Positions 25,673 to 35,609 of a stretch of DNA of 43,560 nt are shown one piece after another. The stretch spans positions 1-43,560 of the forward strand of contig DYKG01000030.1 in assembly GCA_020722725.1 (NCBI GenBank), given 5' to 3'. The first letter of the stretch is position 1, and each line of letters begins with the position of its first letter. The translations under genes and the position numbers were made by a program. Under the pieces are notes generated by a model. It did not search any database, had not been told where the DNA came from, and worked only from the letters and a program-made list of their open reading frames with translations. Source of the stretch: Candidatus Methylomirabilis sp. Lineage in GTDB: Bacteria; Muiribacteriota; Ozemobacteria; Ozemobacterales; Ozemobacteraceae.

Positions 25673-25788
25673 GTTCTTCTCTCAACTCCAGGCTCTTATA
25701 GCACTGGGTTTTCCTCTGATGCCATGTCCTGGTAAATCAGAAATTTTTCACCGAAAAAACCAAGCAGTTAACAGAAAGGAAAAAAGAC

Positions 25789-28260
25789 ATGTGGTTGGCA
25801 AAAATCTGGACAGATGCTGCTTTGAAATGGAAGTTGGTGCTGCTTTGTTTTTTTTGCGTTATTTTTATGGTGGCCGGTACCGTGCTGGTCAGCAATTACA
25901 ACAACAAAAAAATTGACCAGAAAGTTGTGCTGTCTTTGAAAAACACCTCTGAGGCTGAACTAAAAAGAATTGCTGAGGGTGTTTTCAATATGGTTAAAAC
26001 CCAGGATCAGTTGCTCAGAATTAAACTGAAAGGTGACCTTGCGGTTGCGGGAAATGCGATCAGTGAAGCAGGTGGCATTAAGTTCTCTGACGAAAAGGTG
26101 AACTGGGTGGCAGTTAATCAATTCAATCAGCAGACTGTTGAAGTAAGTCTTCCCAAAATGCAGGTTGGTGACACCTGGTTGGGGCAGGTTCGCAGCTCAA
26201 AAGTCAGAACCTACATAGTCGACAAAGTTCAGCAGATGGTCGGTGGTACCTGTACAATTTTCCAGCGCATGAACCCACATGGTGACATGCTGAGAATTGC
26301 TACCAATGTTATTAAAGAAGATGGCGAAAGGGCAATCGGCACTTATATTCCTGCTGTAAACCCCGATGGCTCAGCAAACCCGGTCATTCAGGCAGTTCTT
26401 CGCGGTGAAACCTTTGTTGGTAAGGAATTTGTTGTTAATGCCTGGTATATTACCGCCTATGAACCAATTCGCGACGAAGCGGGCCAGATTCAGGGGGTTC
26501 TCTACGTCGGAATACCACTCGAACTTGTAACCGATATGAGAAAATCGATTGAATCCATCAAGGTTGGCAAATCCGGTTATGTGTACATTCTCTATGGTTC
26601 TGGCGACGTAAAAGGGCGCACCGTTGTTCATCCTTCCGGCGTCGGTAATGATATCTCGACCGCCAAAAGCAGCGATGGTCGTTTCATTATTCCCGAACAG
26701 ATTGCAAAGGTTATGGCTGTGCCTGAAGGTGAAACAATCATCGACTATTATCCCTGGATTAACCCTGGTGAGATCAAGGCTCGCGAAAAGTTCTCTGCTG
26801 TCATTTATTACAAACCCTGGGACTGGGTAATCGGAGCCAGTACCTACCAGGAAGAATTCATGGCAACATTGGGTGAAATCCAACAGGAGTTCGTAACAGC
26901 CAGAAATTTTCAGATGATGATAACCCTTATTGCACTTATCGCAGTTTTTTTAATCGCATGGATTATCGCTTCAGGTATTGCTGAACCGATCAACCGCGGT
27001 GAGGCTCTTTTGCGAAATCTGGCCGAAACCGGTGATATTTCAGATTGCCCTCAAGATAAGTACCTTGCCCGAGCCGATGAAATTGGTTCTCTATCAAGGA
27101 GTATCTATTCGTTGATCAAGCAGCAGCGATCTGTTGCTGACATGTGCTCTGCTCTTGCAAATGGCGACTGGAACCAGAATGTGGTCGTAAAATCTGAAAA
27201 AGATGAGTTTGGCAAAGCCCTTGATCGAATGGTCGGCCAGGTAAATAAAGTCATGGTTGGTGTTAAGGTCGCAGCTGAAGAGGTTGATTCCGGTTCCGGT
27301 CAGATTTCTGAAGCAAGTCAGTCGCTGTCTCAGGGCGCAACTGAATCGGCCGCGTCCATCGAAGAAATCTCAAGCTCGATCACCGAAATCGGCGGTCAGA
27401 CCAAAGCCAATGCCGAAAACGCCAGTCAGGCCAACCTTCTGGCAACTCAAACCAGAACAGCTGCTGAAGCCGGTAATCAGAAGATGAACGGCATGATGGA
27501 AGCGATGACTGAAATCCAGCAATCAAGTAATCAGATTGCCAAAATTATCAAAGTGATCGATGACATTGCCTTTCAAACCAACCTTCTGTCGTTGAACGCT
27601 GCGGTAGAAGCGGCTCGTGCCGGCAAGCACGGCAAGGGCTTTGCCGTCGTCGCCGACGAAGTTCGTAACCTGGCCAGCCGCAGTGCCAAAGCTGCCAAAG
27701 AAACCTCTGAAATGATCGAAAGTTCGATTAGTAAGGTTAAAGCTGGTACAGAAATCGCAAAAATGACTGAAGCCGCCCTTCAGGAAATCGTTTCCAGCTC
27801 CGTAAAAGTTGCTGACCTGGTTGCTGAAATCGCTGCGGCCAGTAACGAGCAGGCTCAGGGAATTGCCCAGATCGGTCAGGGTCTTGAGCAAATTGATAAA
27901 GTGACGCAGCAGAACACTGCCAATGCCGAAGAAACGGCCGCTGCCGCCGAAGAACTCTCGGGCCAGGCTCGCGAGCTGAATTCTCTGCTTGCTAATTTCA
28001 ATTTGCGTGAAGATCTATCGCAAAGAAAAGTATTTGAAGAACAAAAGGTCAGAGAAACCCAACCGGTATTTGAGAAAAAACCGGCCAAACCTGCAAGAAA
28101 GCCATTGATGAATCCGGTTGATAAAAACGCACCAAAACCGGCTCAGGTACCCCGGGCTTCAACAGCAAAATCTCTGCCAACCGAAGGTAAAGATGAGCCC
28201 ACAAAAGTGAAGCCCTCAGATATTATTGCCCTTGACGATGATGAATTTGGCAGGTATTGA
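25789..28260 (+). CDS. Methyl-accepting chemotaxis protein with Cache sensor
   Basis: 823-aa transmembrane receptor. TM1 is about 15-35. The periplasmic ligand domain, about 45-370, is of the Cache_3-Cache_2 type ([85 protein letters not shown]). TM2 is about 376-396. HAMP-like segments follow to about 490, then the cytoplasmic signalling helices with the conserved hairpin tip [20 protein letters not shown] (590-609). The tail is long, Lys/Pro-rich and ends in EFGRY, whose aromatic-x-x-aromatic spacing matches CheR-tethering pentapeptides such as NWETF. AAAGGA lies just before the ATG. cheR is the next gene. Confidence 0.95.
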   Translation: MWLAKIWTDAALKWKLVLLCFFCVIFMVAGTVLVSNYNNKKIDQKVVLSLKNTSEAELKRIAEGVFNMVKTQDQLLRIKLKGDLAVAGNAISEAGGIKFSDEKVNWVAVNQFNQQTVEVSLPKMQVGDTWLGQVRSSKVRTYIVDKVQQMVGGTCTIFQRMNPHGDMLRIATNVIKEDGERAIGTYIPAVNPDGSANPVIQAVLRGETFVGKEFVVNAWYITAYEPIRDEAGQIQGVLYVGIPLELVTDMRKSIESIKVGKSGYVYILYGSGDVKGRTVVHPSGVGNDISTAKSSDGRFIIPEQIAKVMAVPEGETIIDYYPWINPGEIKAREKFSAVIYYKPWDWVIGASTYQEEFMATLGEIQQEFVTARNFQMMITLIALIAVFLIAWIIASGIAEPINRGEALLRNLAETGDISDCPQDKYLARADEIGSLSRSIYSLIKQQRSVADMCSALANGDWNQNVVVKSEKDEFGKALDRMVGQVNKVMVGVKVAAEEVDSGSGQISEASQSLSQGATESAASIEEISSSITEIGGQTKANAENASQANLLATQTRTAAEAGNQKMNGMMEAMTEIQQSSNQIAKIIKVIDDIAFQTNLLSLNAAVEAARAGKHGKGFAVVADEVRNLASRSAKAAKETSEMIESSISKVKAGTEIAKMTEAALQEIVSSSVKVADLVAEIAAASNEQAQGIAQIGQGLEQIDKVTQQNTANAEETAAAAEELSGQARELNSLLANFNLREDLSQRKVFEEQKVRETQPVFEKKPAKPARKPLMNPVDKNAPKPAQVPRASTAKSLPTEGKDEPTKVKPSDIIALDDDEFGRY

Positions 28261-28286
28261 TTTCGGATTGGTCGCAGCACAATTAA

Positions 28287-29111
28287 ATGAATCTAACCGA
28301 TGTGGAATTCAATGAGATCAGGGGTATTGTTTATTCTCGGTTTGGCATAAGCCTCGGCGAGCATAAACGCTCGCTGGTCATTGGGCGATTGAGAAAACTG
28401 GCTCTGCAAAAGGGTTTTACCACTTTTGCAGAGCTTGTTTCTTTTGTCAAAAGCGACCATTCCGGTGCCGGTCTCCAGGAAATGATCGACCGCATGTCGA
28501 CCAACCACACTTTCTTTTTCCGTGAACCGCAGCATTTCCATTTTATGGAAAGCAAGGCGCTGCCTGAAATTGTTGACCGGCTCAGACAGAGCCGGTCGAA
28601 CGATCTGCGAATCTGGTGTGCCGCTTCATCTACCGGTGAAGAGCCGTTTTCCATTCTCATGACCCTGATGGATTATTTGGGAGCTGATTATTCTCTCTGG
28701 CAGGCGGGCCTTCTTGCTACCGACATCTCCAGCCGGGTTATCGAGTCGGCAACCCGTGGTGTTTATTCACTCGAGCAGATTCAGAATATTCCTGAAGCGA
28801 AACGAAAAAAATACATGCATAAGCTCGACGAAGAAAGATGGGAATTCAAACCTGAGATTAAAAAAGAGATAACTTTTCGCATTTTTAACCTGATGAATCC
28901 CGTTTTTCCGTTTAGAAAGCCTTTTCATCTGGTTTTTTGTCGCAATGTCATGATTTATTTTGATATTCCGACCCGAAATGAGCTGATTAAGAGAATTTTC
29001 CAGGTGACTGCGCCTGGTGGTTATCTGTTTATCGGTCATTCAGAATCAATAAGAACCCCGGACTGCCCGTTTGAATATATTCAGCCGGCAGTTTTCAGAA
29101 GGAGAGAGTAG
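28287..29111 (+). CDS. cheR: Chemotaxis protein methyltransferase CheR
   Basis: 274 aa. Methylates receptor glutamates with SAM. CheR-N helices (1-75) precede TNHTFFFREPQHF, the SAM motif IWCAASSTGEEPFSILM, LATDISSRVIESATRGVYS, and the late LVFCRNVMIYFD and GGYLFIGHSESI blocks, all diagnostic. No strong Shine-Dalgarno precedes the ATG. It stops 4 nt before cheB; together with CheB and CheD this completes the adaptation set. Confidence 0.95.
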   Translation: MNLTDVEFNEIRGIVYSRFGISLGEHKRSLVIGRLRKLALQKGFTTFAELVSFVKSDHSGAGLQEMIDRMSTNHTFFFREPQHFHFMESKALPEIVDRLRQSRSNDLRIWCAASSTGEEPFSILMTLMDYLGADYSLWQAGLLATDISSRVIESATRGVYSLEQIQNIPEAKRKKYMHKLDEERWEFKPEIKKEITFRIFNLMNPVFPFRKPFHLVFCRNVMIYFDIPTRNELIKRIFQVTAPGGYLFIGHSESIRTPDCPFEYIQPAVFRRRE

Positions 29112-29115
29112 TCAG

Positions 29116-30159
29116 ATGAAAAAAATCAGAGTACTTGTGGTAGATGATTCGGCAATGGTGCGGTCTATTATCTCTGCCGGGCTGAGCGCTGATCCAATGA
29201 TTGAAGTGGTTGGCACCGCCGGCGACCCTTATGCGGCACGTGACAAGCTGGTTGAATTGAACCCTGATGTTATGACTCTCGACGTGGAAATGCCGCGCAT
29301 GGATGGCCTGGAATTTCTGCGCAAGCTGATGTTTCAGTTTCCCATTCCTGTGGTTATGGTAAGCGCTTTGACCGAACGGGGTAAAAAAATTACGATTGAA
29401 GCTCTTGAGGCTGGTGCTGTGGATTTCGTTGCAAAACCAAAGGCCGACGTGGCTCGCGGTCTTGAAAATATGATGCAGGAGCTGCGCACCAAGGTGAAAC
29501 TTGCATCTGCCGCCAATGTTTCTCACTGGAAGAACAAGAAAAACCAGACTCCGGCTGTGATACAGGTGCAAACTCGTGCTCTTGCTGAAACTACCGATAA
29601 AATTATTGTAATCGGGGCTTCTGCCGGCGGCACAGAGGCGATAAAAGAGGTAATTACGCGGTTTCCGCCACAAACTCCCGGAGTGGTTATCGTGCAACAC
29701 ATGCCGGCAGGGTTTACCCGTCTTTTTGCCGAAAGGCTCAACTCTCTCTGCCAGATGGCAGTTAAAGAGGCGGAGCACAATGACAGAATTTTGCCTGGCC
29801 AGGTTTTAATCGCTCCTGGCGGGTACCACATGGAAGTAATCCGTTCGGGCGGTGTTTATCGGGTGAAGGTCGCTCCCGGTGAAAACGTCTGCGGCCATTG
29901 CCCTTCAGTTGAAGTATTGATGCAGTCTGCGGCTTTATCTTCCGGAGCCAATGCGGTCGGGGTAATTCTTACCGGTATGGGCAGTGACGGGGCCACCGGG
30001 CTGAAAGCCATGCGCGATGCCGGTGCTCATACCATTGCCCAGGATGAAGCCACCTGTGTGGTGTTCGGTATGCCAAAGGTCGCCATAAATACCGGCGGCG
30101 TTGAATTCGTCTGTGATTTGCCGTCGATTGCGGGTAAGGTTATTGATCTGTTATCATAG
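29116..30159 (+). CDS. cheB: Chemotaxis protein-glutamate methylesterase CheB
   Basis: 347 aa. The receiver domain (1-120) has Asp10-Asp11, phospho-acceptor Asp56 (TLDVEMPRMDG), Ser in VSALTE and Lys in AKPK. The C-terminal methylesterase domain (about 160-345) has the catalytic triad blocks IGASAGGTEA (Ser), VIVQHMPAGFT (His) and LTGMGSDGATG (Asp). It demethylates or deamidates receptors when phosphorylated by CheA. Start ATG 29116 follows GGAGAG; an in-frame ATG at 29071 would lie inside cheR and add residues not typical of CheB. Confidence 0.96.
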   Translation: MKKIRVLVVDDSAMVRSIISAGLSADPMIEVVGTAGDPYAARDKLVELNPDVMTLDVEMPRMDGLEFLRKLMFQFPIPVVMVSALTERGKKITIEALEAGAVDFVAKPKADVARGLENMMQELRTKVKLASAANVSHWKNKKNQTPAVIQVQTRALAETTDKIIVIGASAGGTEAIKEVITRFPPQTPGVVIVQHMPAGFTRLFAERLNSLCQMAVKEAEHNDRILPGQVLIAPGGYHMEVIRSGGVYRVKVAPGENVCGHCPSVEVLMQSAALSSGANAVGVILTGMGSDGATGLKAMRDAGAHTIAQDEATCVVFGMPKVAINTGGVEFVCDLPSIAGKVIDLLS

Positions 30160-30222
30160 ATTTATAATAAGAAATGGGTTATAAGACTTCCCATTTAATC
30201 AATCTACCAGTTGGTACAGCCT

Positions 30223-30590
30223 ATGAGAGTGTCATTAGTAGTGACGGATGATCAGGAAATTCGTGAAAAAATTAATAGTGTTCTCCGGGACTAAACCTCT
30301 CTGTTATCGAAACTTCATCGGTTCGCGAAGCAATGAAGATTCTTGCTGAGCGACCAGAAATTGCTCTGGTAGTGACCGATCGGGTTTTCACCCAGAAAGA
30401 GGGCGAATGGCTGATTTACTCAATGAAGAAAGAACAGGTGCTTTCATCGATACCCGTCATTGTACTGGGTGAATATTCTGGAATAAAAAATATTTATAAG
30501 CTTCTTGCTGTAGGCGTTGCTGCTTTTGTGCCAAAACCTTTTTTCGACAGTTATTTTAAAGAATATGTCCGTCGATACGTGTCAAAATAG
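30223..30590 (+). pseudogene. Frameshifted response-regulator receiver domain
   Basis: From ATG 30223 the frame reads MRVSLVVTDDQEIREKINSVLRD and stops at TAA 30292-30294. The neighbouring frame continues without a gap as LNLSVIETSSVREAMKILAE and on to AAFVPKPFFDSYFKEYVRRYVSK, ending at 30590. Joined, they form one receiver domain of about 122 aa (DD pair, VVTDRV at the phospho-site position, KP near the end). One missing base around 30288-30292 explains it. The reading RDLNLSVIETSS would be restored by adding one base. No slippery heptamer is present, so programmed shifting is unlikely. Either a decayed gene or an assembly error. No clear ribosome site. The phospho-site block lacks the MP of MPxxDG, so it may have been atypical even when intact. 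Confidence 0.75.
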
Positions 30591-30615
30591 TTTTTATTAA
30601 ATTTGATGTTCTGTT

Positions 30616-30644
30616 TTGACATGTACGGTTATTCATTGTATTAT
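30616..30644 (+). promoter_or_regulatory. Strong sigma70-type promoter of cheY
   Basis: Perfect TTGACA (30616-30621), exactly 17 bp, TATTAT (30639-30644). Predicted start about 30651. It shows that the last cheY can be expressed apart from the rest of the operon. Confidence 0.85.
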
Positions 30645-30659
30645 ATGGGCGAATAACCG
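30626..30659. promoter_or_regulatory. Inverted repeat spanning the cheY promoter, candidate operator
   Basis: CGGTTATTC (30626-30634) and GAATAACCG (30651-30659) are perfect 9-bp inverted arms 16 bp apart. One sits in the -35/-10 spacer and the other at the predicted transcription start. The placement suits a dimeric repressor; alternatively it is coincidental. Confidence 0.55.
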
Positions 30660-30686
30660 CACTTAATGCAGAAAAGAGGTTGGGTT

Positions 30687-31049
30687 GTGGGAAAGAAAAT
30701 TCTGATCGTTGACGATGCAACTATCATGCGGCTTATGCTCAAACATTTGTTTGAAAATAATGAATTTGAAGTTGTCGGAGAAGCTTCTAACGGTAATGAA
30801 GCTGTTGAAATGTACACTCAGCACAAGCCCGATCTGGTAACCATGGATATTACCATGCCCGACATGGATGGTATCACTGCTGTTAAAAAGATTCTGGCTA
30901 TTGATCCCAATGCAAAAATCATTATGTGTTCTGCAATGGGTCAGGTTGATAAGGTAAAAGCAGCAGTAATGGCAGGGGCAAAGAGTTTTCTGGTAAAACC
31001 ACTGCAGCCTGAAAGAGTTTTGGCAACGGTAAAACAGGTTCTCGGCTGA
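30687..31049 (+). CDS. cheY: Chemotaxis response regulator CheY
   Basis: 120-aa receiver domain from GTG 30687: MGKKILIVDDATIMRLML start, Asp9-Asp10, phospho-acceptor Asp54 in VTMDITMPDMDG, IIMCSAMGQ with the conserved Ser, and FLVKPLQ with Lys. This is the classical CheY form that binds the motility motor. An ATG at 30666 is in frame, but AGAGG (30675-30679) lies 7 nt before the GTG and after that ATG, so GTG is chosen. It has its own promoter and is followed by a strong terminator. Whether the motor is flagellar or pilus-based cannot be told here; no flagellar or pilus genes are in the window. Confidence 0.93.
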   Translation: MGKKILIVDDATIMRLMLKHLFENNEFEVVGEASNGNEAVEMYTQHKPDLVTMDITMPDMDGITAVKKILAIDPNAKIIMCSAMGQVDKVKAAVMAGAKSFLVKPLQPERVLATVKQVLG

Positions 31050-31061
31050 TTGTTAATAGAT

Positions 31062-31098
31062 AAAAACCCGGTGTCAGAATGAATGACACCGGGTTTTT
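31062..31098. terminator. Bidirectional rho-independent terminator between cheY and ftsH
   Basis: Perfect 15-bp inverted repeat: AAAAACCCGGTGTCA (31062-31076), 7-nt loop, TGACACCGGGTTTTT (31084-31098). The A run on one side and the T run on the other let it stop both convergent transcripts. Confidence 0.95.
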
Positions 31099-31118
31099 CT
31101 TATGCAATTAAAAAAGCG

Positions 31119-33083
31119 CTATTTCTGGTAACTTCCTTCGTTTTTCTCTGGTGCTGCTGCTTTGGCAGGAACTTCCTTCGTTGCATTGGCAATTGCTTCT
31201 ACAGCCTTTTCTTCGACTGCTTTTCGAGCAGCCATCGGTGGCAGTTCTTTTCCCTGCAACAGATCCTGGAATTCAGTGGCATTGATGGTTTCGCGTTCAA
31301 GCAGCATTCTTGAAAACTTTTGAAGCTTGTCGAGATTTTCGGTAAGAATCTGGGTTGCCTTTTTCATGGCACTATCAATGATGTCCTTGATTTCTTTGTC
31401 GATTTTGCGGGCGGTATCTTCTGAGATGTCGTTTCTCGTATTGAATTCTCGACCGAGAAAAACCGTCTGATTGTCGTCGCCAAGATGCAAAGGCCCGATT
31501 TCATCGCTCATGCCAAGCTCGCAGACCATCTTTCTGGCGATCTTTGTGGCCCGTTCGATATCGTTTCTGGCGCCCGAGGTAATTTCTTTGAAAACCAGAG
31601 CTTCGGCTACCCGCCCACCAAGCAGAATGCAGAGTTGATGGAACAGGTGGGTTTTTGAAACGGTCAGGCGATCTTCGACCGGGAGTTGCATGGTGAGCCC
31701 CAATGCCATACCCCGTGGAATGATGGTAATCTTATGTACCGGATCAGTTCCCGGAAGAAACGCGGCAACCAGTGCGTGGCCCATTTCATGAAAAGCGGTA
31801 TTTTCTTTTTCTTTGTCTGAAATGATGCGGCTTTTTCTTTCTGAGCCGGCAATTACCTTATCGATTGATGCTTCGAAATCGTTCATCGTGACGATTTTGC
31901 GACCGCATCTTGCGGCAAGAATAGCGGCTTCATTGGTAAGATTGGCTAGGTCTGCGCCCACAAAACCCGGGGTTCGACGGGCAAGCACGGCCAGATCAAC
32001 ATCTTCAGCTATTGGTTTGTCACGAACGTGAATTTTCAGAATTTCTTCTCGGCCCAGAATATCGGGCTGGTCAACGACGATGCGCCGGTCAAAGCGGCCT
32101 GGGCGCAGTAACGCCGGGTCAAGAACGTCTGGTCGGTTGGTTGCTGCAACAAGAATTATGCCTTTGGTGTTGTCAAAACCATCCATTTCGACGAGAAGCT
32201 GGTTCAGGGTTTGTTCGCGCTCGTCGTGTCCACCGCCGAGACCGGCACCACGCTGACGACCAACCGCATCGATTTCATCCATGAAGATGATGCAGGGGGC
32301 ATTTTTGCGGGCCTGCTCAAACAGGTCTCTTACCCTTGATGCCCCGACGCCGACAAACATTTCAACAAATTCAGAACCGGAAATATTGAAAAAGGGAACG
32401 TTTGCTTCGCCAGCAACCGCCCGGGCAAGCAAAGTTTTGCCAGTGCCAGGAGGCCCGAATAGAAGCACGCCTCTGGGTATCTTGGCGCCAAGATTGGTAA
32501 ACTTGCCGGGTTCGCGAAGAAACTCAACTACTTCGAGCAGATCTTCTTTTGCTTCGGTAACCCCGGCAACATCTTTGAAAAGCACTTTCTTTTCGGTTGG
32601 ATCAACCATTCTTGCGCGGCTTTTTCCAAAACTCAGGGCTTTGGCACCGCCACCCTGCATTTTCTGCAGAATATACAGCCAGGCACCAATCAGAAGAATG
32701 AAGGGGAACCAGTTGATCAGCAGGTTCAGCCACCATGACATCTGCGCCGGTGGTTCGGCTTCGATAATTACATTGCTTTTGCGAACGATTTCCATCAGGC
32801 CCGGATCATCGGGGGCAACGGTGTGAAAATGCGAATTGGTGGCTTCATTGCCGGTTCCAAGAGTAACCTGCTTTTGAATTCTGCCGGTTATCTCGCGCTC
32901 GTTGATTTTAATTCGCAGAATTTTCCTGCTGGAATCTTTTCCCTGAAGGACTTCCAGGAACTCGGAGTAGGTCAGGCGGTCGACTTTCCTGGTGTTGGCA
33001 ATATTGGAAAATGCCGTCAACAACAGAATCAACAGAACTGCATACAGGGCGACTGTCTTCATTCTTGTGGGTTGTTCTTTCAT
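31119..33083 (-). CDS. ftsH: ATP-dependent zinc metalloprotease FtsH
   Basis: 654-aa membrane AAA+ protease. TM1 is about 9-27, then a periplasmic domain (about 30-115), TM2 about 117-139, and the AAA module: Walker A GPPGTGKT (210-217), Walker B IIFMDE (265-270), and the second region of homology around [20 protein letters not shown]. The M41 peptidase has HEMGH (His432, Glu433, His436; commonly HEAGH) with third zinc ligand Asp508 in ARNDIERAT. The tail is Ala/Lys-rich. It degrades misfolded membrane proteins and regulatory targets. No strong Shine-Dalgarno; ATG at residue 8 is an alternative start. Confidence 0.97.
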   Translation of the reverse strand: MKEQPTRMKTVALYAVLLILLLTAFSNIANTRKVDRLTYSEFLEVLQGKDSSRKILRIKINEREITGRIQKQVTLGTGNEATNSHFHTVAPDDPGLMEIVRKSNVIIEAEPPAQMSWWLNLLINWFPFILLIGAWLYILQKMQGGGAKALSFGKSRARMVDPTEKKVLFKDVAGVTEAKEDLLEVVEFLREPGKFTNLGAKIPRGVLLFGPPGTGKTLLARAVAGEANVPFFNISGSEFVEMFVGVGASRVRDLFEQARKNAPCIIFMDEIDAVGRQRGAGLGGGHDEREQTLNQLLVEMDGFDNTKGIILVAATNRPDVLDPALLRPGRFDRRIVVDQPDILGREEILKIHVRDKPIAEDVDLAVLARRTPGFVGADLANLTNEAAILAARCGRKIVTMNDFEASIDKVIAGSERKSRIISDKEKENTAFHEMGHALVAAFLPGTDPVHKITIIPRGMALGLTMQLPVEDRLTVSKTHLFHQLCILLGGRVAEALVFKEITSGARNDIERATKIARKMVCELGMSDEIGPLHLGDDNQTVFLGREFNTRNDISEDTARKIDKEIKDIIDSAMKKATQILTENLDKLQKFSRMLLERETINATEFQDLLQGKELPPMAARKAVEEKAVEAIANATKEVPAKAAAPEKNEGSYQK

Positions 33084-33125
33084 TTTTATGTACTCGTTTG
33101 TAATATGGGGTGATAATGATGCAGA

Positions 33126-33154
33126 ATGCTATCACATTTGCCGGCCATTATCAA
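33126..33154 (-). promoter_or_regulatory. Likely sigma70-type promoter of ftsH (minus strand)
   Basis: On the minus strand TTGATA (33154-33149), 17 bp, TAGCAT (33131-33126). It lies just after the stop of the upstream HEAT gene and gives a leader of about 35 nt. Confidence 0.55.
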
Positions 33155-33158
33155 TTGC

Positions 33159-34295
33159 TCAGTTCTTGAATAGCCTTTTTTGCTTGGTTTTCAGCCAGCT
33201 GATCCAGCCAGATTTCTGCAGCACCTGCTGCTCTAAAAGGTCGAGAAGGTCGGCGGCATAGGCCCGACTGGTTTCTGTAGATCCTTTGAAGCTCAATAGA
33301 GGTGTTAGAGCCCTTTCGCCGAATAGAAGAACTTTCTGGGAAACCAGGGAAAATTCATGCTCATTACTGATCAATTCAAGCCAGTATGGCAGACATTCGA
33401 GGTCATGTACCCGAAAAATTGCCTGGCGGGCGTTTTCTCTGATCTTGGGATGTTCCTCAAGACACATGTCGGCAAGAAGTTCGATGCGGCCTGGTATGTC
33501 AACCCGGTCGAGAACGAAGATGCACGAAGCTTTCATCCACGGGTTTTCATCATTGGCCATGGTTTTCAATGCTTCAAGCAGTTTTGTGTGGTCATCTTTA
33601 TTCCAGAGCGCCTTGATTACATTGGCTCTTACCCGGTTGTCTTCGTCTTCAAGCATCGGAAGAAGCAATCGCGCAGTGTCGCCAATTTTCAGGTTTTCCA
33701 GCGCTTCAACGGCATTTGCCCTGACTCTTGCGTCATTGTCAGTAAGTGCCTGGGCAATGAAATCGAGAATCTGATCATTGGGCAGCGCCATTTTGCCGGC
33801 GGCAGAAACGATGCAGGCTTTGACCCGCGGGTGTTTGTCGGGATGATACAGGTTGATTATCGCCCCCAGATTACTGGGATCACCTATTTTACCGAGAGTT
33901 TCTACTGCCAATGCTGCAATATCCGGGTTTTTATGAGAAAACAGGCGGATTATACGATCGCTGGCACTCGAATCTTCAATTTCACCCAAAGCTTTCAGGC
34001 TGTTATAGATCAAATCTTCATCTGCTGAATCGAGCTTTCTGGCAAGATCATCGATATGGTCAGGGGTTTGCGGCATATCGGGGAGTATTTTCCAGATTCT
34101 TATTCCCTCCCGTTCGATCTGTCGAACCCATGATGCGCTGTTATACTCAGAATAAGAAGAAAACTCCCGTTCGGCTTTACGCAACGCTGAAGCCCGGTCA
34201 GCAGCCTCGATACTGTATTCAATTTTGAACTTTTTTCGCGGGTTGGCCGACTCACTGTACGGAATAATGACTTTGTAATTTTTATTGTTGACCAT
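33159..34295 (-). CDS. HEAT-repeat protein
   Basis: 378 aa. An N-terminal region of about 75 residues (KKFKIEYSIEAADRASALRKAEREF) precedes about six to eight HEAT units: NPDIAALAVETLGKIGDPSNLGAIINLY, HPRVKACIVSAAGKMALPNDQILDFIAQAL, DARVRANAVEALENLKIGDTARLLLPML, DNRVRANVIKALWNKDD. No catalytic motif, signal or membrane helix is seen. It may be a protein-binding scaffold; not obviously related in detail to the HEAT protein at 18795. It begins 44 nt after the small secreted-protein gene, so may be co-transcribed with it. Confidence 0.85.
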   Translation of the reverse strand: MVNNKNYKVIIPYSESANPRKKFKIEYSIEAADRASALRKAEREFSSYSEYNSASWVRQIEREGIRIWKILPDMPQTPDHIDDLARKLDSADEDLIYNSLKALGEIEDSSASDRIIRLFSHKNPDIAALAVETLGKIGDPSNLGAIINLYHPDKHPRVKACIVSAAGKMALPNDQILDFIAQALTDNDARVRANAVEALENLKIGDTARLLLPMLEDEDNRVRANVIKALWNKDDHTKLLEALKTMANDENPWMKASCIFVLDRVDIPGRIELLADMCLEEHPKIRENARQAIFRVHDLECLPYWLELISNEHEFSLVSQKVLLFGERALTPLLSFKGSTETSRAYAADLLDLLEQQVLQKSGWISWLKTKQKRLFKN

Positions 34296-34339
34296 CGTTC
34301 ACATTTTACCAGATCAGCCCTTTTCAACTCAATTGAAAA

Positions 34340-34729
34340 CTAAAAAAGTGACTTGGTGGGTGAAGCAACTGAAATTGTTCCTGAGGCTGTCTTCAACAAA
34401 AAGTCGGCTTCTGCCTGAAGGTTTTGTAGCAGCAGCGCAGACTGGCTCATGTCGATGGTGGCTGGAAGGCTTTCTCCAGACCTTTTGGGGGCAGACAGCT
34501 CGGGGAAATTTTTCATGATCATTCTTAGTAAAGGACTTACCGGCTGTTTTTCATAAACAATGGGAAAAACAACGCCCGGCTGGTCGTGGTTTTGCAGCGG
34601 GTTTCTGACAAATCTGCCGCTGCCATGATAAGGAATTCTCTGCCAGCGACTCGCATCCTGCGCCATGATGGCGGTAGAAGCAACCAGCAGCGCAATTATT
34701 CCAGGAAGATTGAATTTTTTAAACTGCAT
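34340..34729 (-). CDS. Small secreted protein of unknown function
   Basis: 129 aa with a signal peptide (MQFKKFNLPGIIALLVASTAIMA, cleavage near 23). The mature part (QDASRWQRIPYHGSGRFVRNP) matches no family I recognise. It starts 11 nt inside the end of the MBL hydrolase gene, so it is translated with it. Confidence 0.6.
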   Translation of the reverse strand: MQFKKFNLPGIIALLVASTAIMAQDASRWQRIPYHGSGRFVRNPLQNHDQPGVVFPIVYEKQPVSPLLRMIMKNFPELSAPKRSGESLPATIDMSQSALLLQNLQAEADFLLKTASGTISVASPTKSLF

Positions 34730-35600
34730 ACCACATTAACAGGCTGTCGAGAACCCGATACCTTACTTTCTTTTGTTTGTACAATGTAGAAAGATATCCA
34801 TTGACTGTGGCTCTGTAAAGGAAATATTCCCAGTTCGTTTTTTTTATGCCGAAATGGTCGAGAAAAGTTTTGATTATTCTGTCCTGGGGCTGGGGTATCT
34901 TGAGAAGATCGAGTAAAAAATTGAGCGAACTGTTGATTACCGCCAGGTTGTTTTCAATAAGCGTTTTTATCTCGTGCCTTGGCAGGAAATGGCCGCCGAC
35001 ATAGGTGCCTATACTGAGACTGCGCAGGTGTTCGAGGGTCTCAATCTGTGCCATCGGGTCATAAACAAAGGGTAGGCGCTGTTTTTTGAAAAAGCTGTCG
35101 GGAAAAAGACAATCGGCCAGAAAAGCTATTCCGTCTATAATAAAACCTTTCTGATTAACTGAATGCCCTGGCAGATCCAGCAGTTGAATATTCAGATCGT
35201 CAAGTGAAAATTCTTTTTCTGCGAAGACTTCAACCTGACTTTGATCGGCTACGATAAAACGGTTGGCCAGATCAGGAATCGGAGCCCCGGAAAAAAGAAC
35301 TGCCGCCTGAATTAAAGGTTGTCTGATCATCGGTGCTTCAAGAGTCGAAGCCAGAATTTTGCAACCGGTTTTCTTTTGAAAGAAGTTGTTGCCCCCGATG
35401 TGGTCGGCGTGGGCGTGAGTGTTGAGAATGCAGTTGATTTTGAAACGATAATCAGAAAGCAGTTCAAAAATCTGGTCGGCGTGACGTGGATCGAGGCCGG
35501 AATCAATCAGAGCAACCCGGCTGTTTTCAAGAATAATGACCCCGATGTTGACTGAACCGGGTATCAGACTGACCCGATCAGAAAGACGCAAAAGTTCCAT
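34719..35600 (-). CDS. MBL-fold metallo-hydrolase
   Basis: 293 aa. Metallo-beta-lactamase fold with the dinuclear zinc motif HxHxDH as His62-Ala-His64-Ala-Asp66-His67 (NTHAHADHIGG). The early strand VALIDSGLDP carries Asp34, and LDLPGHSVNQKGFIIDGIAFLADCLF supplies the later His and bridging Asp. Overall it resembles glyoxalase-II-like hydrolases. Substrate unknown. It begins 9 nt after the RibK-like gene stop and runs into the small secreted-protein gene, forming a three-gene minus-strand operon. Confidence 0.85.
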   Translation of the reverse strand: MELLRLSDRVSLIPGSVNIGVIILENSRVALIDSGLDPRHADQIFELLSDYRFKINCILNTHAHADHIGGNNFFQKKTGCKILASTLEAPMIRQPLIQAAVLFSGAPIPDLANRFIVADQSQVEVFAEKEFSLDDLNIQLLDLPGHSVNQKGFIIDGIAFLADCLFPDSFFKKQRLPFVYDPMAQIETLEHLRSLSIGTYVGGHFLPRHEIKTLIENNLAVINSSLNFLLDLLKIPQPQDRIIKTFLDHFGIKKTNWEYFLYRATVNGYLSTLYKQKKVRYRVLDSLLMWYAV

Positions 35601-35609
35601 TTTGTCTGA

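Noticed and set aside
29095..29778. 227-codon minus-strand frame opposite cheB
   Set aside because: His/Phe/Asn-rich low-complexity shadow of the conserved CheB frame; no ribosome site.
30172..30196. AAATGGG/CCCATTT hairpin after cheB as a terminator
   Set aside because: Only 7 bp, weak, loop of 11 nt, and no T run afterwards on either strand.
30270..30310. Programmed ribosomal frameshift in the receiver gene
   Set aside because: No X-XXY-YYZ slippery sequence, no downstream stem-loop, and the single-base loss explanation is simpler.
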